64,000 bases of DNA. It comes from Ophioderma brevispina (Eukaryota; Echinodermata; Ophiuroidea; Amphilepidida; Ophiodermatidae). A program made the translations under genes and the position numbers. The notes under the pieces are model-generated. The model did no database searches. It worked only from the letters and a program-made list of their open reading frames with translations, and was not told the DNA's origin. The DNA is taken from positions 62,001-126,000 of the forward strand of contig JAMKCH010007100.1 in assembly GCA_023653785.1 (NCBI GenBank). The letters are read 5' to 3'. Shown here in pieces: positions 24,461 through 37,099 of this stretch (its first letter is position 1; each line of letters opens with the position of its first letter).

Positions 24461-27400
24461 GATGATGGCGATTGGTGGGTTATCTACGAAGTGCATGTCG
24501 GTGCCGCCGTTGTCGCTGGGATTGCAATAATAATGGCTATCATAGGCTCGGCGTTCAGCTGTTACGGAGCTTGCTCCAGTACACCTCAAAACAGTCAAGT
24601 TGTAAGCAAATAAATAAATAAGAATACATTCGTAAGAATGATAAACTAAATCTTGTCCGGCCTTGAAATACTGTATATAGCAAGGGAAAATTTATATAAA
24701 TGGTACTATTGGTGTTATCTGCAGAGCTTTTGCGATGAGGAATATGGATCTGTGTATCTACCTGTTAGCTATCCACAGTTTCAAAAATATTTCGTGACGG
24801 AAATGCACTGGTGTATTTTAATGACTCTTGGCTAAAACAGTCAAGAGTTATTGCCAAATATGGAATTTAAGACCTCTAACCTTGTGTAATAGACTACGGG
24901 CTACCATGACCCCCCTGCACCCCCCGGGGATTTTTGGAGACAACCATTTTTGTGAAGCTTATACCATAAGCAACTGAATTCAGGTTGTCTGCAAAAATCC
25001 CTACCCTGGGTTAAACGGTGAGGGCGCTTTTTTAAAATGGTTGCCAAAATGCAACCACCCCCCTTGGGGAGAGAAGTACCAACATGCCTAGCACAACACA
25101 GAAACATCACAGGCACTTGATTTTGGTACCAATAGATAGCTATGGTCCTCCTCTTTCCATTGATAGCATTACGTCACAATGACGTTATAAAGTTCGCATG
25201 ATAGCAAAATTGCGATTTCCATAGACACACATAGGGAAAATTCAATTTTTTGCCAAAAAAATGTTAGGAATATCTAATTTTCATGTTGTTTTTGGCTCTA
25301 ATTGATGGAAAATGATTAGGTTTATAAAAATGAGAGCATTTTAGTGCTATAATAATGTTTTTGAGTCGCTAAAATTGCGAAATATCAATTTTCCACCCTA
25401 TAATCAGTACATCTATTTTCATACTTTCCTCAACATATGACGTCATAGTGACGTCATAATGGGGATGTTGGCACTTATTTTGATACCAATGGAAAGAAGA
25501 AACTCTAAGCTACCCTGTGGTACCAAATTTACAGGAATCGGATGTTCAGTAAAGAAAATCACGGGGTGGGGGTCGGGAGTTTGTTACAAAAATGGCTCAG
25601 GTAGACGGGGTTAAGTCAAAACGTGACAAGTATATCGATGCCTTCCTAAGCCTTGGAAGATCGACTGATGTGCCAGAGCATTCGTATGAGAGATATGTTG
25701 AGGATGCACATCCAGAGAGCCAATTATCAAGCCCTGATTTGGTACCAGGCAGATGTGGCAGAGCCAGAAATTCCTCCACCAGATGATAATGGAGTGGAAG
25801 TCAAACTATTTTCCAATACGGTAGTCCGGAAGTCCACAACTCCGATAACGGTTCGCCATTCCAATCCACTGAGTTCCGCAAGTTTTCAGCATATGTCAAC
25901 TTCTACCATCATAAGGTCGCGCCATGTTGGCAATAAGCTAATGGTGAAGTAGAACGCTTTATGAGAACAATCAAGACAGCTGTACACACACACACATATA
26001 TATACGACAGTCTGAATATAAACGTAGAGACAGTAATTGTGGAAGTTATCGACATCACACTCATCGACATCTGTAGCTCCAGCACAAGCACTATTTACGC
26101 TAGTAGCATTCGTACTCTTCCCCCGCAACTGGCAGCACCTACATGTATAATAAAGAGAAGAGATGTAATCATTATGGAATATGATGACAGAGCAAAACAT
26201 CATCAAAAGACGTGAGCAGACAACCTGCTGCGTGTCTTGACAATTACGTTCCAAAGAATACGTAATGTGTTTCAAAGTTTAAAGTGACAGGAGGAGATTT
26301 TTTTAGGATACGAATTTCTCTCAAATTTCACTGGATCGGTTGTAGACCACCTACCGATAACGTTTTGAAGGTTTATTGGACAAACAGGTGCAAAAGAAAA
26401 CCGCAAACCTTGGTTTGAACTTGCCTGCTATCGTAATCGTTCTCCATAGAAAACCATGCTTTGACTTTCTGTCGTGCACGACAGAAAGTCCTAAATCATC
26501 ATCTTATTACATAAAGACGGCGTATTCGGCTTATTCACTTCAGGTGTGATCTAATACATTGGTAAGCATTCCAAATATGTAAAAAACCGGGGTTCGAGAA
26601 AAATTGGGGGCACTTCTTCCGGGAAATCTCCTCATGTCTCTTTAAAGTTAAATGCGTAATCACACTTTAACATCACAGACACTCAGCATATTCCATACAA
26701 ACGATTTCCAGAATAGTGTACACGTCAGTTATACAGCATGCTTTATTTCTCATTTTATTCATAATATGGCGTACTTACACTCTTATAACTTGCAAATTGA
26801 AACAAACTTTTTTTATTAAAAGAACAAAACCATAGTTTCTGACAGGGGCGGAATGTCATCTTCTCTGCTTTCCTTTGACTGCCAACTAGTGACATTCCCA
26901 TTGATGTCACAGGTACAGCAACGATTATGGAATGACCGCAATGTGTGGTCCAGTGGATTGCGCACTCGCTCCGCACTCCAAAGGTCGTGGGTTCGAGTCC
27001 TGCTGCGGCCAACGTGTTGTATCCTTGAGTAAGGCGCTCAATTACTCCTCTCCACCCAGGTGTATGAATGGGTACCAGCATTATTCAATGCTGGAAAAGT
27101 GACAGATTCGCTGTGCGGGAGGAGTGGCGAACCCCCACAGCAAAAATAATACGGATGAATTTGGCCCAAACGCTAAGGAAAGAGAGATGGGCACTCCGTG
27201 CACGAGCTTGCTCGGCACGTCGACTTTACTTTTACATCAACGATTTTGGAATGACCGCAATGTTCCAAGGATTGTGGGTGTGTTAATGGTCAGGGGAATA
27301 TATTTTATGTTCTTGTGTTTAATTCTGGTCAGGGGAATAGATTTACTTTCTTTCTAGAAGTGTACTTAAAACGATGTGTGTTAAATTACCGAATGTTTGT

Positions 27401-28149
27401 GTATTTTCACTCTGCAGATTCAGTACCAGTCACAAGCAGGTCCCAATATGATGGCACAGGGGGCGTATTATCCGCCACCAGGTTAGTAATAAAACAATAA
27501 TGAGTTAAAACATAGATGGCATGCCCGAGGTTTGAGAGTGTGTTAAATTATTGTTGCACTACTACCAGAAAACCCACGGGCTATCATTTTGGCCAAAATC
27601 AACTTAAAATGTGTATATCACCTGAAAGTGATATTATTGTATTATACGCCATTTAAAACAACGGCATAATCCCCAATACAGTTAAAAGATACATATAATG
27701 AAGCCATCTTGAATTCTTCAGCCGCCATTTTGAGAAAAATATGATAGCCCTCTAGGTTTTCTAGCCGTAGCAACAATACGTTCAAAATGCATCATTTACG
27801 ATCATATCCTTAAGAATAGACTTAAGATAATCCATATTTGTGTAGGACGTTAGTGGCAGCTATTTTGGATCATTTGAAATTTTACTCTGTCAAAAGCAAA
27901 GACCTATTGCCTTTGTAAATCAAATGGGCGAAATTCAGAACCACCGAAATAATTTTCGACAATATGTATAATCCTATATCATTTAGAATTCAGTCCCGAT
28001 TTTAAGTGTATTTCTGATTTCTTGCTTTTTGTAAAATGTTATTTACCATAAGAATAAATGAACTTATAATTATTGTTTTGAATATTTCTTTTCTTTTTAC
28101 AGCTTACAATGCACCAGCAGCTCAACCCTACATGCAGGCACGATATTAA
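24461..28149 (+). CDS. Small single-pass membrane protein with PPxY tail (3' exons only)
   Basis: Three exons join in frame: 24,461-24,601 (CTATCAG acceptor, gtaagc donor, 47 codons), 27,418-27,481 (CTGCAG acceptor, gttagt donor) and 28,103-28,149 (TTTTTACAG acceptor, ending in TAA). The peptide starts DDGDWWVIYEVHVGAAVVAG, continues as a hydrophobic helix, then FSCYGACSS and a Gln/Pro/Tyr-rich tail with YYPPPAY and YMQARY. PPPAY is a PPxY motif of the kind bound by WW domains. The layout, a cysteine-flanked membrane helix followed by a Pro/Tyr tail, recalls Shisa, WBP1 or VOPP1-type adaptors, but I claim no orthology. No exon carrying a start codon was found upstream, so the gene is 5'-incomplete here. 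The second intron site is phase 1. Confidence 0.65.
24890..25590. repeat. Foldback element in the intron
   Basis: The left arm (CCACCCCCCTTGGGGAGAGA, TTGGTACCAATAGATAGC, CTCTTTCCATTGATAG) is the rough inverse of the right arm (TTTTGATACCAATGGAAAG, CTAAGCTACC, CACGGGGTGGGGGT). GACGTCATAGTGACGTCATAA lies inside the right arm. Related arms occur in each unit of the 6.8-10.8 kb array and at 38,150-38,760, so this is a dispersed family. Confidence 0.5.
25592..25840 (+). pseudogene. Fragment of an unidentified, probably transposon-encoded protein
   Basis: An ATG frame (MAQVDGVKSKRDKYIDAF...) runs to 25,786. An overlapping +1 frame reads HIQRANYQALIWYQADVAEP then EIPPPDDNG. The second piece has the look of RANYQA.IW..A segments that I associate with repetitive uncharacterised ORFs in marine invertebrates; that association is from memory. 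The two pieces probably belong to one protein broken by a frameshift. The left copy (near 21,030-21,290) is more damaged. Confidence 0.35.
26283..26641. mobile_element. TTAA-flanked palindromic MITE
   Basis: The termini are AGTGACAGGAGGAGATTT on the left and the complement of AGAGACATGAGGAGATTT-like sequence on the right. Both are directly flanked by TTAA (26,279-26,282 and 26,642-26,645), which fits a piggyBac/Kolobok-type 4-bp target duplication. A perfect 28-bp palindrome centred on GTGCAC lies at 26,463-26,490. Further copies are at 21,803-22,178 and 60,410-61,153. No transposase is encoded. Confidence 0.75.
26945..27239 (+). repeat. tRNA-derived SINE with 24-bp target duplications
   Basis: The head reads GTGGTCCAGTGGATTGCGCA (A-box-like) and then GTCGTGGGTTCGAGTCCTGC (B box). 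TTGTATCCTTGAGTAAGGCGC and CTCCACCCAGGTGTATGAATG follow, a tail style widespread in marine animal SINEs. The element is flanked by 24-bp direct repeats, 26,921-26,944 and 27,240-27,263, that differ at one position. Since the left copy of the tandem duplication has it too, the insertion came before the duplication. Confidence 0.75.
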
Positions 28150-30205
28150 GATAAAAAGAAATTCACTACCGTCATGAAATCCAAATTCACCCTTTGTACA
28201 TTCACCATAATGACGAGGTTTAGATGCCATATTTGCGATGCTTGATAACTTATACGCGTACGCGAAGCGTGGAATTCTTTTGTTCGATCGACACCTGAAC
28301 AAAGAATTGCACGTTTGGAAGTACGAGCACGTAACTTGCGCATGGCATCTCAACCTGTCTAATGTATTGAAAAATTGTTCAAATGACGTTAGACGTCACC
28401 TGTAAATTTTCCACGATCATGTTAGTACGCTATGTTTATAGCGGATTAAAATGACTCTATGATATGCATTATGGAAGATGGCCAAGAAGTCAAATGACCA
28501 TTTTTCACATTCTTCATAAGGCACGAATGCGTATCCAAGAGTTCTGCGAAAATAGCGAACCCCTCTTGAAATTTGGAGTAGGGAACACAGTGTTTGGTTT
28601 CGGAATAGCGAACCATTTTCAATATTCGGAATAGCGCACTTTTTTTGAAATTTGGAATCTCTAACCCTTTTTTACGATTCGAAATAGCGAACCTTCGGAA
28701 CAGCGGAATGACGAATGGAAAACTTTCTCTGCGAAATTCGAAATTTGAATAAAATTTGCCTATTACCCCATTCACACTGTTTCGGCGTATAAAAAATACT
28801 GCGAGTGTGAAATCGGAAGGCTTTATTTATAGCGATCAAGCCATTTTATCCGTTTTGGATAGAAAAGGAAATTAATATTAATTTATGCAAATTTATGCAA
28901 ATGTATGTAAATTTTGAGATTTTGTACGACGGGCTGTTTCTAAGATGATTTTTGCTATAGACAGCCCGTAGTACAGCTCATAACCTTATGTTTCTCGTTA
29001 ATGCTTCTGATGTTTTGATGGTCTAATTTACCACTTAGAATACGTATACTCAAAATTTTAAGAACTGCAATGATAATGGTGGATATATACTCAATACAAC
29101 CTGTTCGAGAAAAGGTTACGTGAGGTTATATACATGCAACCATTTCAATTGCTGAAACACCATTTTGCATTGTATATACAATTTTGTACACACAATGTGC
29201 AATTGAAACAAGTAACGATTTCATTTCAAAACTAGCCAAAAAACCTGCAGCCAAAATCTTCAGCCAGAGAAATAGCTCCGTTGATTCCACACAATAAACT
29301 ATTGAATTTGGGTTACTTCACTGAGGAGAACAAACAGCAGCATCGCTAAATGGAATTGGAGGCGCGTAGGCTATTTGATTACCTTTGAAATAGAGGTGTG
29401 CATTTGAATTATTTTTGTGAACAAAAAAGTTGATGTGATGATAAAAAGTTAACATTTCGATCACAGAATACAAATATGGGCGCATCTAAAAATCTATTAC
29501 CACACAGTTGGTTTATTATGATCTTAAATTCACTATGCGAACAACTATGTTATGCAATTAAAATGCAAAACTTAGCCTATTTTCTTGATTGCCTTCGTGA
29601 TTAAATCAATGTTGGTCATCAATAGGTACTAAGTAATATGAAAAGGCCTGTTATGTTTCATCTTTAAGGTGAAACATTAAAATTAGCATAACGATATAAG
29701 CGTTATAAAAAGTAAACGTCTCGTTCATCGCAACACCATATTAAATTTTACACCAGAAAAGTTAAGTCGACAAGAGCTAGCAGATGTTATGTGCGATTTG
29801 CCAACTTTATCATGATAGCCTCACCAAGATAATTTCAACAAATAAAAGATACAGTTAACTTCAGTCAAGAAGTAGTACTTCAATTATTATTATTAAACAC
29901 AGAAATACCACACACTTGGGAAAGGAGGTATTCATTATTGTGATGTATTCAATATCTCCTAAGGAAAGGGGATATTGTTGTGATCATGTATTCATTCTGT
30001 CCGTAAAAATAGATTATAATGAATGAGGTATGTATTTTCATTTTGGTACGCTCTTACTTGAAAAATTTGAGTTCAATCAACCAAAATTGGTGATAAATGT
30101 CTTTGGGTAGAAGGACTTTAGAAGAATTAAGTGATTTCAGTTCAGAGGACGTCTAAGGGTCAATTAGAATTTTCATTTGACTTGCTGGGGATGATCAGTG
30201 AGTTG
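28150..30205. other. Intergenic DNA with short GGAATAGCGAACC repeats
   Basis: From about 28,545 to 28,700 the motif AATAGCGAACC or a near form recurs four to five times with irregular spacing. The rest shows no exon or named repeat. A mirrored pair, GACGGGCTGT / ACAGCCCGT, lies at 28,929-28,970. Confidence 0.35.
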
Positions 30206-30211
30206 AGGGAA

Positions 30212-30339
30212 TTTCCGTAACCTGACCCATCGGACACATTTTTTCTGGCACACTTATGAATTCGGAAAACCTTAACGGAATATATGTTTTCCGAATTCAT
30301 AAGTGTGTCAGAAAAAAAAGTGTGTCAGATTACGGAAAC
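30212..30339. mobile_element. Small foldback (MITE-like) hairpin
   Basis: The sequence is close to a full inverted repeat. TTTCCGTAA, GACACATTTTTTCTG and CACACTTATGAATTCGG on the left pair with CCGAATTCATAAGTGTG, CAGAAAAAAAAGTGTGTC and TTACGGAAA on the right. The loop is about 15-20 bases. It encodes nothing. Confidence 0.7.
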
Positions 30340-31740
30340 TCGCGTGAGCTGATGCTTATTCTCCCACAGATTGTGATGGGCATTACCAGAATTTTGCTAA
30401 GAATTATATTTAGGAGTGAGTTATATGGGATATGCAGGAATAAGAGGTCAAGTGCCATATAGGAGTCATTTATACGATATTTAGGGATAAGAGTCAAATG
30501 TCGTCAGGAGCACATTTGCAGCCCTGTATAAACACATTTAAAATGTGTCTTCCACAATCTGCTTTTCATATTACATGTTCAAAATCTGAGGCAATGGTAC
30601 TGCTGGGTTTAATTTAAACCACTTTAAAAGTAGTTTGTGCGATACATGGGTATGCAATTTCAAAGTAATTGCGCTTCGGCGGGAGGCCCTGAGCGTGACC
30701 CAATGTACCAAACCCTCACCCCTCCTACTTCTATTCTGTTCAATGCGTCCCACCAGTAACGTCATCTCTCGTAACGAATGAGGTGCATTTTGTCGTTAGT
30801 GAATGCAGTTAGCAAAATTAGTCTTACGATAGAGTTCAATACAGCATAATCCTTCATCTGCCAACATAAAGGACATGAAATAAAGGAGGAAATGATGCAG
30901 CTTTTTATATCTATTATATGACACACAAGTTTATCTAATGTTTTTAAGAGAAGGGGGGGGGCAAAAAGAATGGTGTTTAATGAATATGTAGATAGTTATG
31001 TTTTAATTTTGTAACAAAACGTCTTATTTGTACCAAAATAAAATACTTCTGAAAAAAAACATTGCCATGTGATTTTATACTTGGTTTTAAACCTGTGTTG
31101 ATATTACATATTGAAAACCTCAATTAAAATTCACGAGTAGTTTAATGATATCGTCGCAAGCCCTTTAACAAGCGAAATCAGCTTCAGCTTATGAACCCAG
31201 AATAAATCAGACAATCACGGTTTCTGAAATGGCGCTGTTCTATAATGGATTTACTGGTATGATATTTTTATCGCTTCAAGCAGTCTTGTGGAATCCGCTC
31301 ATAAGGCCATGACTAGCGTCTAAGGGGGCCTAAATGGCCTGAAAAAAATTGACAAAATGAAAGCACCCTTACTGAAATCACTTCCACGAGTTGCCAAACA
31401 TTTTGATGTTTACATTCTTTAAAAAAACAGAAAAACAGGAGGTTCCAGGGGGTGGCATTTTGTAGCAATTTCGGAACAAGGATGCTGAATTACTGCCAGC
31501 ATTTTACCCAAAAGCTACCAAACTTGAAAAGCATTCTGTCATCACTCACATACCATTGCTATGTATATGTGCTAATCCCGGGCTAATCCATCTCTTTCAC
31601 TTGCCAATCAATATCTTACTACACAGCCTATTTTAACATTTGGCAAAAAGCACAGCAAGAGCTCATATGCCTGACTAACACGAAATTTCAAGGGAAGCCT
31701 TATGAACACCAAAATTAAATAAAGGGGTAACTAAAATTAT
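30340..31740. other. Unremarkable intergenic DNA
   Basis: No supported gene. A G-run lies near 30,953. Short frames on both strands are not informative. Confidence 0.4.
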
Positions 31741-31749
31741 AGAACAATA

Positions 31750-34500
31750 GCAACATACAAACAAAAAAGAATAAAACACTTAGACGCTGGAGTGTCCTAA
31801 AACACTACCTTAAAGCAGGAAAGGAGGCACAAGTCACGGCATGTTCAGGCAGATCATTCCACAACTTGAGCCCATGGGACCGTTGGGAAGAAACTCTCAC
31901 ACGATAGGGCGAATTTTTTCTGAAGGGTGGTAGGGCACGAGATATTACATCTGGAGTTGGCACGAGAGTGAAGAGTAAAATATTGGTAGCGAGGAAAGAA
32001 CCCGCAAGAATTTTAAGACATGCAGACGCAAAAAAGTCCCGCCGATCCTCAAGAGACGGCAGGGAATTTTGGAAAGGAGGTCATCATGTTTAAGATTCCA
32101 AACTGCAAAATGGTTCGACCTGCAAATTCTGACAGATTCCAACTATTGGATATGATTTGTTAGTTGGTGCAAGGCTGTTGCTGCGTCTTCTAATATGGGA
32201 CGAACAAGGATATGTACAGGTGTCGACGAAGATTTTTTAGGAGCAGATGGAAGTTCTATGGATCAGGCCAGTGATCTTCCGAGCCTTTTTGCAGATTGGC
32301 CATCTATATGTACATCCAGTAGTTTGCTGTAATGGAACCCAAGGAAGGTATTTCACTAACTTTTGTCAATGGGCGTGTTGTTTGGAGATAAAACTGTAGG
32401 TTTGGGTATGGATTTGTGCCTAGTAGAATATGACATGGCCTTGGGTTTTCTACATATGGCTTGAAGGAGTTTTGTATGTAAACCAATTAAAGGCTTTGTT
32501 AATGTCATCTTGAAAGTCGTATACTTGGGGGTTGTTAATTGGTTTGTACAAAGGGGTGTTGTCTGCGTCGTAATAACCTAATTTGCAACCTGAAGAAACA
32601 GGGATATGACAGGAGTAGTTTATAAAGATCAGAAAAAGGAGAGGCCCAGGACAGAGCCTTTGGGGACCCCGGAAAGAACGGGAACAAGGAGAAGAGTACA
32701 GCCAGGAAGGCCACGCACTGAGAACCTGTTAGTAGATACAGCACAGCCAAGACCAAAGTGGGACCAGCTATGCCGACAGCCAAAAGTTTGTTGAAGCGAA
32801 GTCGTAGGGACTTTATCAAATCTTTGCCAGATCAAAAGGCACTGCCACGTCCTTGCTTGTTCGAGGCATTGTACCAGTCGAAGAGGTCTGTGAGAAGAAG
32901 GCATCTGGGTTGAGGAGTTAGGGAGAAACCAAATTGTCTTTCGGTTAGCAAATTATTTTCTTGAAGGTGAGCGGAATGTGTTTGTGGCATGATTTTTTCC
33001 AGGATTTTGGAGATGATTGGTTGGAGGGAGATAGGACGGTAGTTTATTGGATTCTTGTCTCCCGATTTGTAAACAGGAATGAATAGCGGGGATATCTCCA
33101 GCAACGGAACTTAAATTGCCAGAGGAGAGTGAAAGATTGAAAAGTAGGAGAATATGGAGAGGATATAAGGGCAGTACATTTTAAGCGTGGCACCAGAGAT
33201 ACCATTTTACACACAGCAGATGAAGATTCTGAAGAAGAAATGATCAAATTCCTCTGGTGCAAAATAGAGGACCGATTGGCTGGGGAGGGTAATTGAAGAC
33301 AATGAATTGGTCAGAGATATCAATATCATCATGGTTTGAACATGCAGCAAATAAATGGCTGCAGAAGATTAGCCTGTTTTTGTGGTGTGCCAGCAGTAAC
33401 GCATTGTATTCATGGTATCGGAATTGAACGACCCGACAAAGACTTCACATGCCCCCAAAACGCTTACTGGTGAGCCACTATAGCAAAGAGAGCTAAGGTA
33501 GGATTTTTTTGCACGTTTTGAGTCATTTTGATAATCTGTTTCTTAGACATGTGTGCTTATCATAGATAGCTAACCGCTTTAATGGATTTCCATTTCTTGA
33601 ACCATAGATGTTTTTTTTCCTGATTAACTATTGAAGATCACTACCACTAGACAACCAGGGCGGGGTTTTTAGCCACACACGATGTTTTCTGCGGTATACA
33701 ATCATTCATAGATTGCATAAAAAGTCATGAAACACCACTTCCCGGCACAATCATGTCAATATCACATTCAGCGAAATGAGGTAAAATTGAATTTGCCTTA
33801 CCCCATTCTCCATCAGCATATGTTCCAGATAGACCGTGGACACTCTTAGAAAATTACTAAATGTTAGTCTATCCTTATGACATGCCCATAGGTGAAAAGT
33901 AATTGGAACTTCACTGATCAAAGTATACATCATTTGTATAAAAATATGATCAGTAAGATGGTTTGCCATGACCAAACCACGTAGGTTGGGTAACATGCTG
34001 ATCAAGATTGAACCAGCACTTATATCACTTAATTCGTCGAATAAAACTGAGACGGATCCATAAAATTAACATTGAAATCCCCCATTAAACGCATCTTGTT
34101 CCAGACAAATCTGGTTACACAGGAGACTAGTACACAGTTGAGGGAGATTATTTGAGTACTCTTCTTTGAGGAGGACGGTAGTAGATACCCATCATGATAT
34201 TGGTCTTTTTGGATTTTACATTTGACCCCATATTATTCAACATGAATGGAGAATTAAGGTTGTGGCACCACATGGATCGAGGGACTTATGTATATGAGCA
34301 CAAAAACCCCACCACCCCGCTTACAATCTATCATTTCTACATCCATATCTATATAGACAATATAGACCAGACAGTAGACAAGACAATATAGACAAACAAG
34401 CATTAATATGCCTAAAGTACAATTCCTGAATCCCGGATGTGAATGCTTTTGATTGTGTCGCCACCTGCTAGATACACAATACATTTTGTCAGGATGTGAC
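31750..34500 (-). mobile_element. CR1/Jockey-type LINE, endonuclease and reverse transcriptase, degenerate
   Basis: On the complement, the endonuclease part shows RGGGVFVLIYI near 34,300, IMMGIYYRPPQR near 34,190 and LMGDFNVNF near 34,090. The RT part shows PVYKSGDKNPINYRPISLQP near 33,060, FDKVPTTSLQQTFG near 32,800 and SGVPKGSVLG near 32,650. After it, AVWNLKHDDLLSKIPCRLL near 32,080 fits the region beyond the RT. The order EN-RT-tail fits an intact layout, but the frames are interrupted many times, so it is inactive. Confidence 0.8.
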
Positions 34501-34509
34501 TCCCTGCTT

Positions 34510-35620
34510 TTCTGTTCCAGACATTGCCACAAACTGCCACCTCCAACTGCCACTCCCCCTGGAACTCTTCCTGTTTTTTTACAGAATGTAACCCCAAATT
34601 GTTTTCAAACGCGTTGAAGTGATTTCCGTAAGGTCCCTTTTCATTATGGTCAATTTTTTTCATGCCATTATTCCTTTAAGCTTTATTCTGAAGACACCTT
34701 TGTGGGGCTGTAACAAATACACAGCGGTAAAATGTTTTAGGACACCGCCCTGCCCTGCAAACGTTAATGGAGACCATCAGCCGTTTTTATTTAGGCGATT
34801 TCTGATTTTACGCTGGATTCAGAACGAAATCCTTTTCGTTAGTTGCAGAACTCATGACGACTTACGTGATGCACCAAAACATTTGTCAAAACAAATCGAG
34901 AGATTAAAATGTTTTTTTTTGTAAAATTAGTCACAATTGTTTACCCTTCCGTGAATATCCCGTCAAATTGTATGCAGTAATATTATCCACCACCGTGGAA
35001 ACCAAGCAGAAAACAAAGCCAGTCCACAGGAACAAGACCCTACTGGAGGGTATATTACTTTGTGTCGCACATGGTAAGTAACTCCACTTTGAAATCTTCG
35101 TAAATTTACGTTTCACTGTTAACAATCTTGTAAATTTTACAGATTTGTTATAGTCTCTTTCTTGTTCACCTTTTTGTAGTAATCGCTTAGCACGCTGTTT
35201 GTACTTTTCATCTGATGCTGAGAAGTCCTTGCATATTATTTATGTTTCTCACATTGTTACTCTTCTTCTTATCCTTCTGGGTAAAGTCCACCATATACCT
35301 GTTTTACATTTCATTAGACACCAAATTTGTTTTATCGTGTACATATCTCTCTTTTGTGGACACCTTCTATTTAGCTATTCCATTTGTTGTGTCATGTCTT
35401 TTGCTATTGTATGCTGCTGTCCTTGCATTTTTGTCTGGTTATAGCACTTTGGTGTTCGGCAGTTGTCTTGCTTAGAAAAGGCTGATTTTGTTGTTCACAT
35501 ATCCTTTTCTCCTGTGCTGGTTAAGATTGTCTGCTTGATTTTGTTTTGATATACCTTTCAATGGACGTATTTGCCCATTTTGAGAGTACACCTCGGAACC
35601 CACACTACCCCCATCAGTTC
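34510..35620. other. Unassigned region, possibly LINE-related
   Basis: A - strand segment near 35,130-35,230 reads KDFSASDEKYKQRAKRLLQK, a charged helical style seen in LINE ORF1 or ordinary proteins. It is not joined to any clear exon. T-rich + strand frames at 35,199-35,475 are hydrophobic because of composition. Confidence 0.25.
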
Positions 35621-35624
35621 AAAA

Positions 35625-36000
35625 CAGTTTTATTATAGAAAATATTATGATTTTTGGATGCTTTTTTTTAATCCGAAAATTACGGTAATTGATTGGCAGT
35701 TCGGGAAGATTTCATCCAACGGGCAGTAGGAAACCGAAAAATTAAAATTAGTGTAAAAAATTTAACGATTTTTTTGCTGTTATTCACTGTCTTTTAACTT
35801 CAAGGTATCATATGTGTCTTGTCCAGTGTATAATTCCATGCTGAAAATCTTCTGTAATAATGTCTATTCACGTTCAAAATAAAGACAAGTCTGTAAAACA
35901 TTATTTGTCATTTTAATCGTCCCGGCATGTAAGTTTACAGTGTTTTTCAACAGTGCATGCATTTCTAAACTAAACATTTCATTTGAATGTTGATTAAAAA
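35625..36000 (+). repeat. Diverged duplicate of the region upstream of gene 1
   Basis: It shares ordered landmarks with 39,050-39,400: AAATATTATGA, CTTTTTTTAATCC, GTCCAGTGTATAATT, ATGCTGA.AAT, TTCTGTAATAATG and CACGTTCAAAATAAAGA, then a CAACA-rich part. No growth-factor exon was found in the following 3 kb. Confidence 0.6.
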
Positions 36001-36084
36001 GGAAGAACCCTTTCTGTTGAGAAAATCTTAGTCAAAGTTGTATTGTTGGCTTATAAAGTCGACTTTGCCTTACCTTGGCCTCTC

Positions 36085-36365
36085 TGACAAATGATTGGTT
36101 ATGCATGGAGTACTCGACCACGCCCGGTTAATTTGTGCAATGTTAAGTTGGTTTGGTTGGACCACCTTATAGTATATAAATTTGTATAAATTTGGTTTTT
36201 CTACTAGTTAGCAGCCAAGTTGCTACTATACACATCCTTGTATCAGAGGTATAGGCTCTTGCTGATTATGCACGATTCAATTATTTTTCATTCATATCAT
36301 GGTTCACCACTTTGTGAATCCCTGTCCTTGCCAAGTGGTCACAACAATCATCTTTCCTTGAAAAA
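36085..36365 (+). promoter_or_regulatory. Candidate core promoter and non-coding first exon
   Basis: An inverted CCAAT box (GATTGGTT, 36,093-36,100), a CCACGCCC box near 36,118 and a TATA motif (AGTATATAAA, 36,171-36,180) are spaced like a pol II promoter. A start is expected around 36,205. A donor-like AAAAAgtgagt follows at 36,365/36,366. Between them only a 20-codon frame starts with ATG (36,299). No downstream exon was recognised, so the gene is unknown. Confidence 0.35.
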
Positions 36366-37099
36366 GTGAGTTATGAATGAATATTTGAGCAATGGCAATC
36401 AGTTTCGGTTTGAAAAGTCAGGACTGTGAGGGTACAAAATGTCCCTGCTTCTCTGGCGCGTGATGGCCAGAAATCCAAATAGACTTGTCCTTGGTTAACC
36501 AAGAATATTTACAATATCTTTCTGGTTGTAAACACACTAAGTGAAATCTTTTACAAAAAATTTTACTTTTTCATGTTATTTTAACCTTTCAAACTTTTTT
36601 TTATTCAAACCGATGGAGGCTGAAGAATCAACTCCCCTGTAAAGTTCATCTCAGAATTTTTAGGAACATGTTACATTCGGCAAGGCGAGGTCGTATATGG
36701 GTCATAATAATAATAGTTATAATATAATAATATTAACAATGAAATGCATCCGTCTTAGAGGCAAATACTTAAAATAAAAATTAATATCCAATATGAAGTA
36801 CAAATCCAAATAAATTAACAACATTTGAAATATTAGTAAATAAGTAAGTTCATAGGTATCCTGCATTTTGCCAGCTCAAGCAGCTCGTTTTTAAATACTT
36901 TCATAGGTTGAACACTATCCCAGAAAGCTAACTGAATGACTTTATGTACCAGACCAGAGCAATAACAAAGTGTCACTGATCAATTTTATATTATGCAAAA
37001 ACAATCTTAAAACTTAAATGCTTTACTATTTTTTTGTTTGCTTTGACAGGACAAGATCCGTTTCGTTATTACTCTTAACATACAGTGGCACAATAAACC

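Noticed and set aside
24254..24613. 119-codon frame as a complete membrane protein
   Set aside because: Only the part from 24,461 follows a splice acceptor and joins later exons in frame; the upstream part is intron sequence.
35199..35475. Hydrophobic frames that look like multi-pass membrane proteins
   Set aside because: They lie in T-rich DNA, overlap each other in two frames and have no conserved motif; T-rich codons give hydrophobic residues by default.
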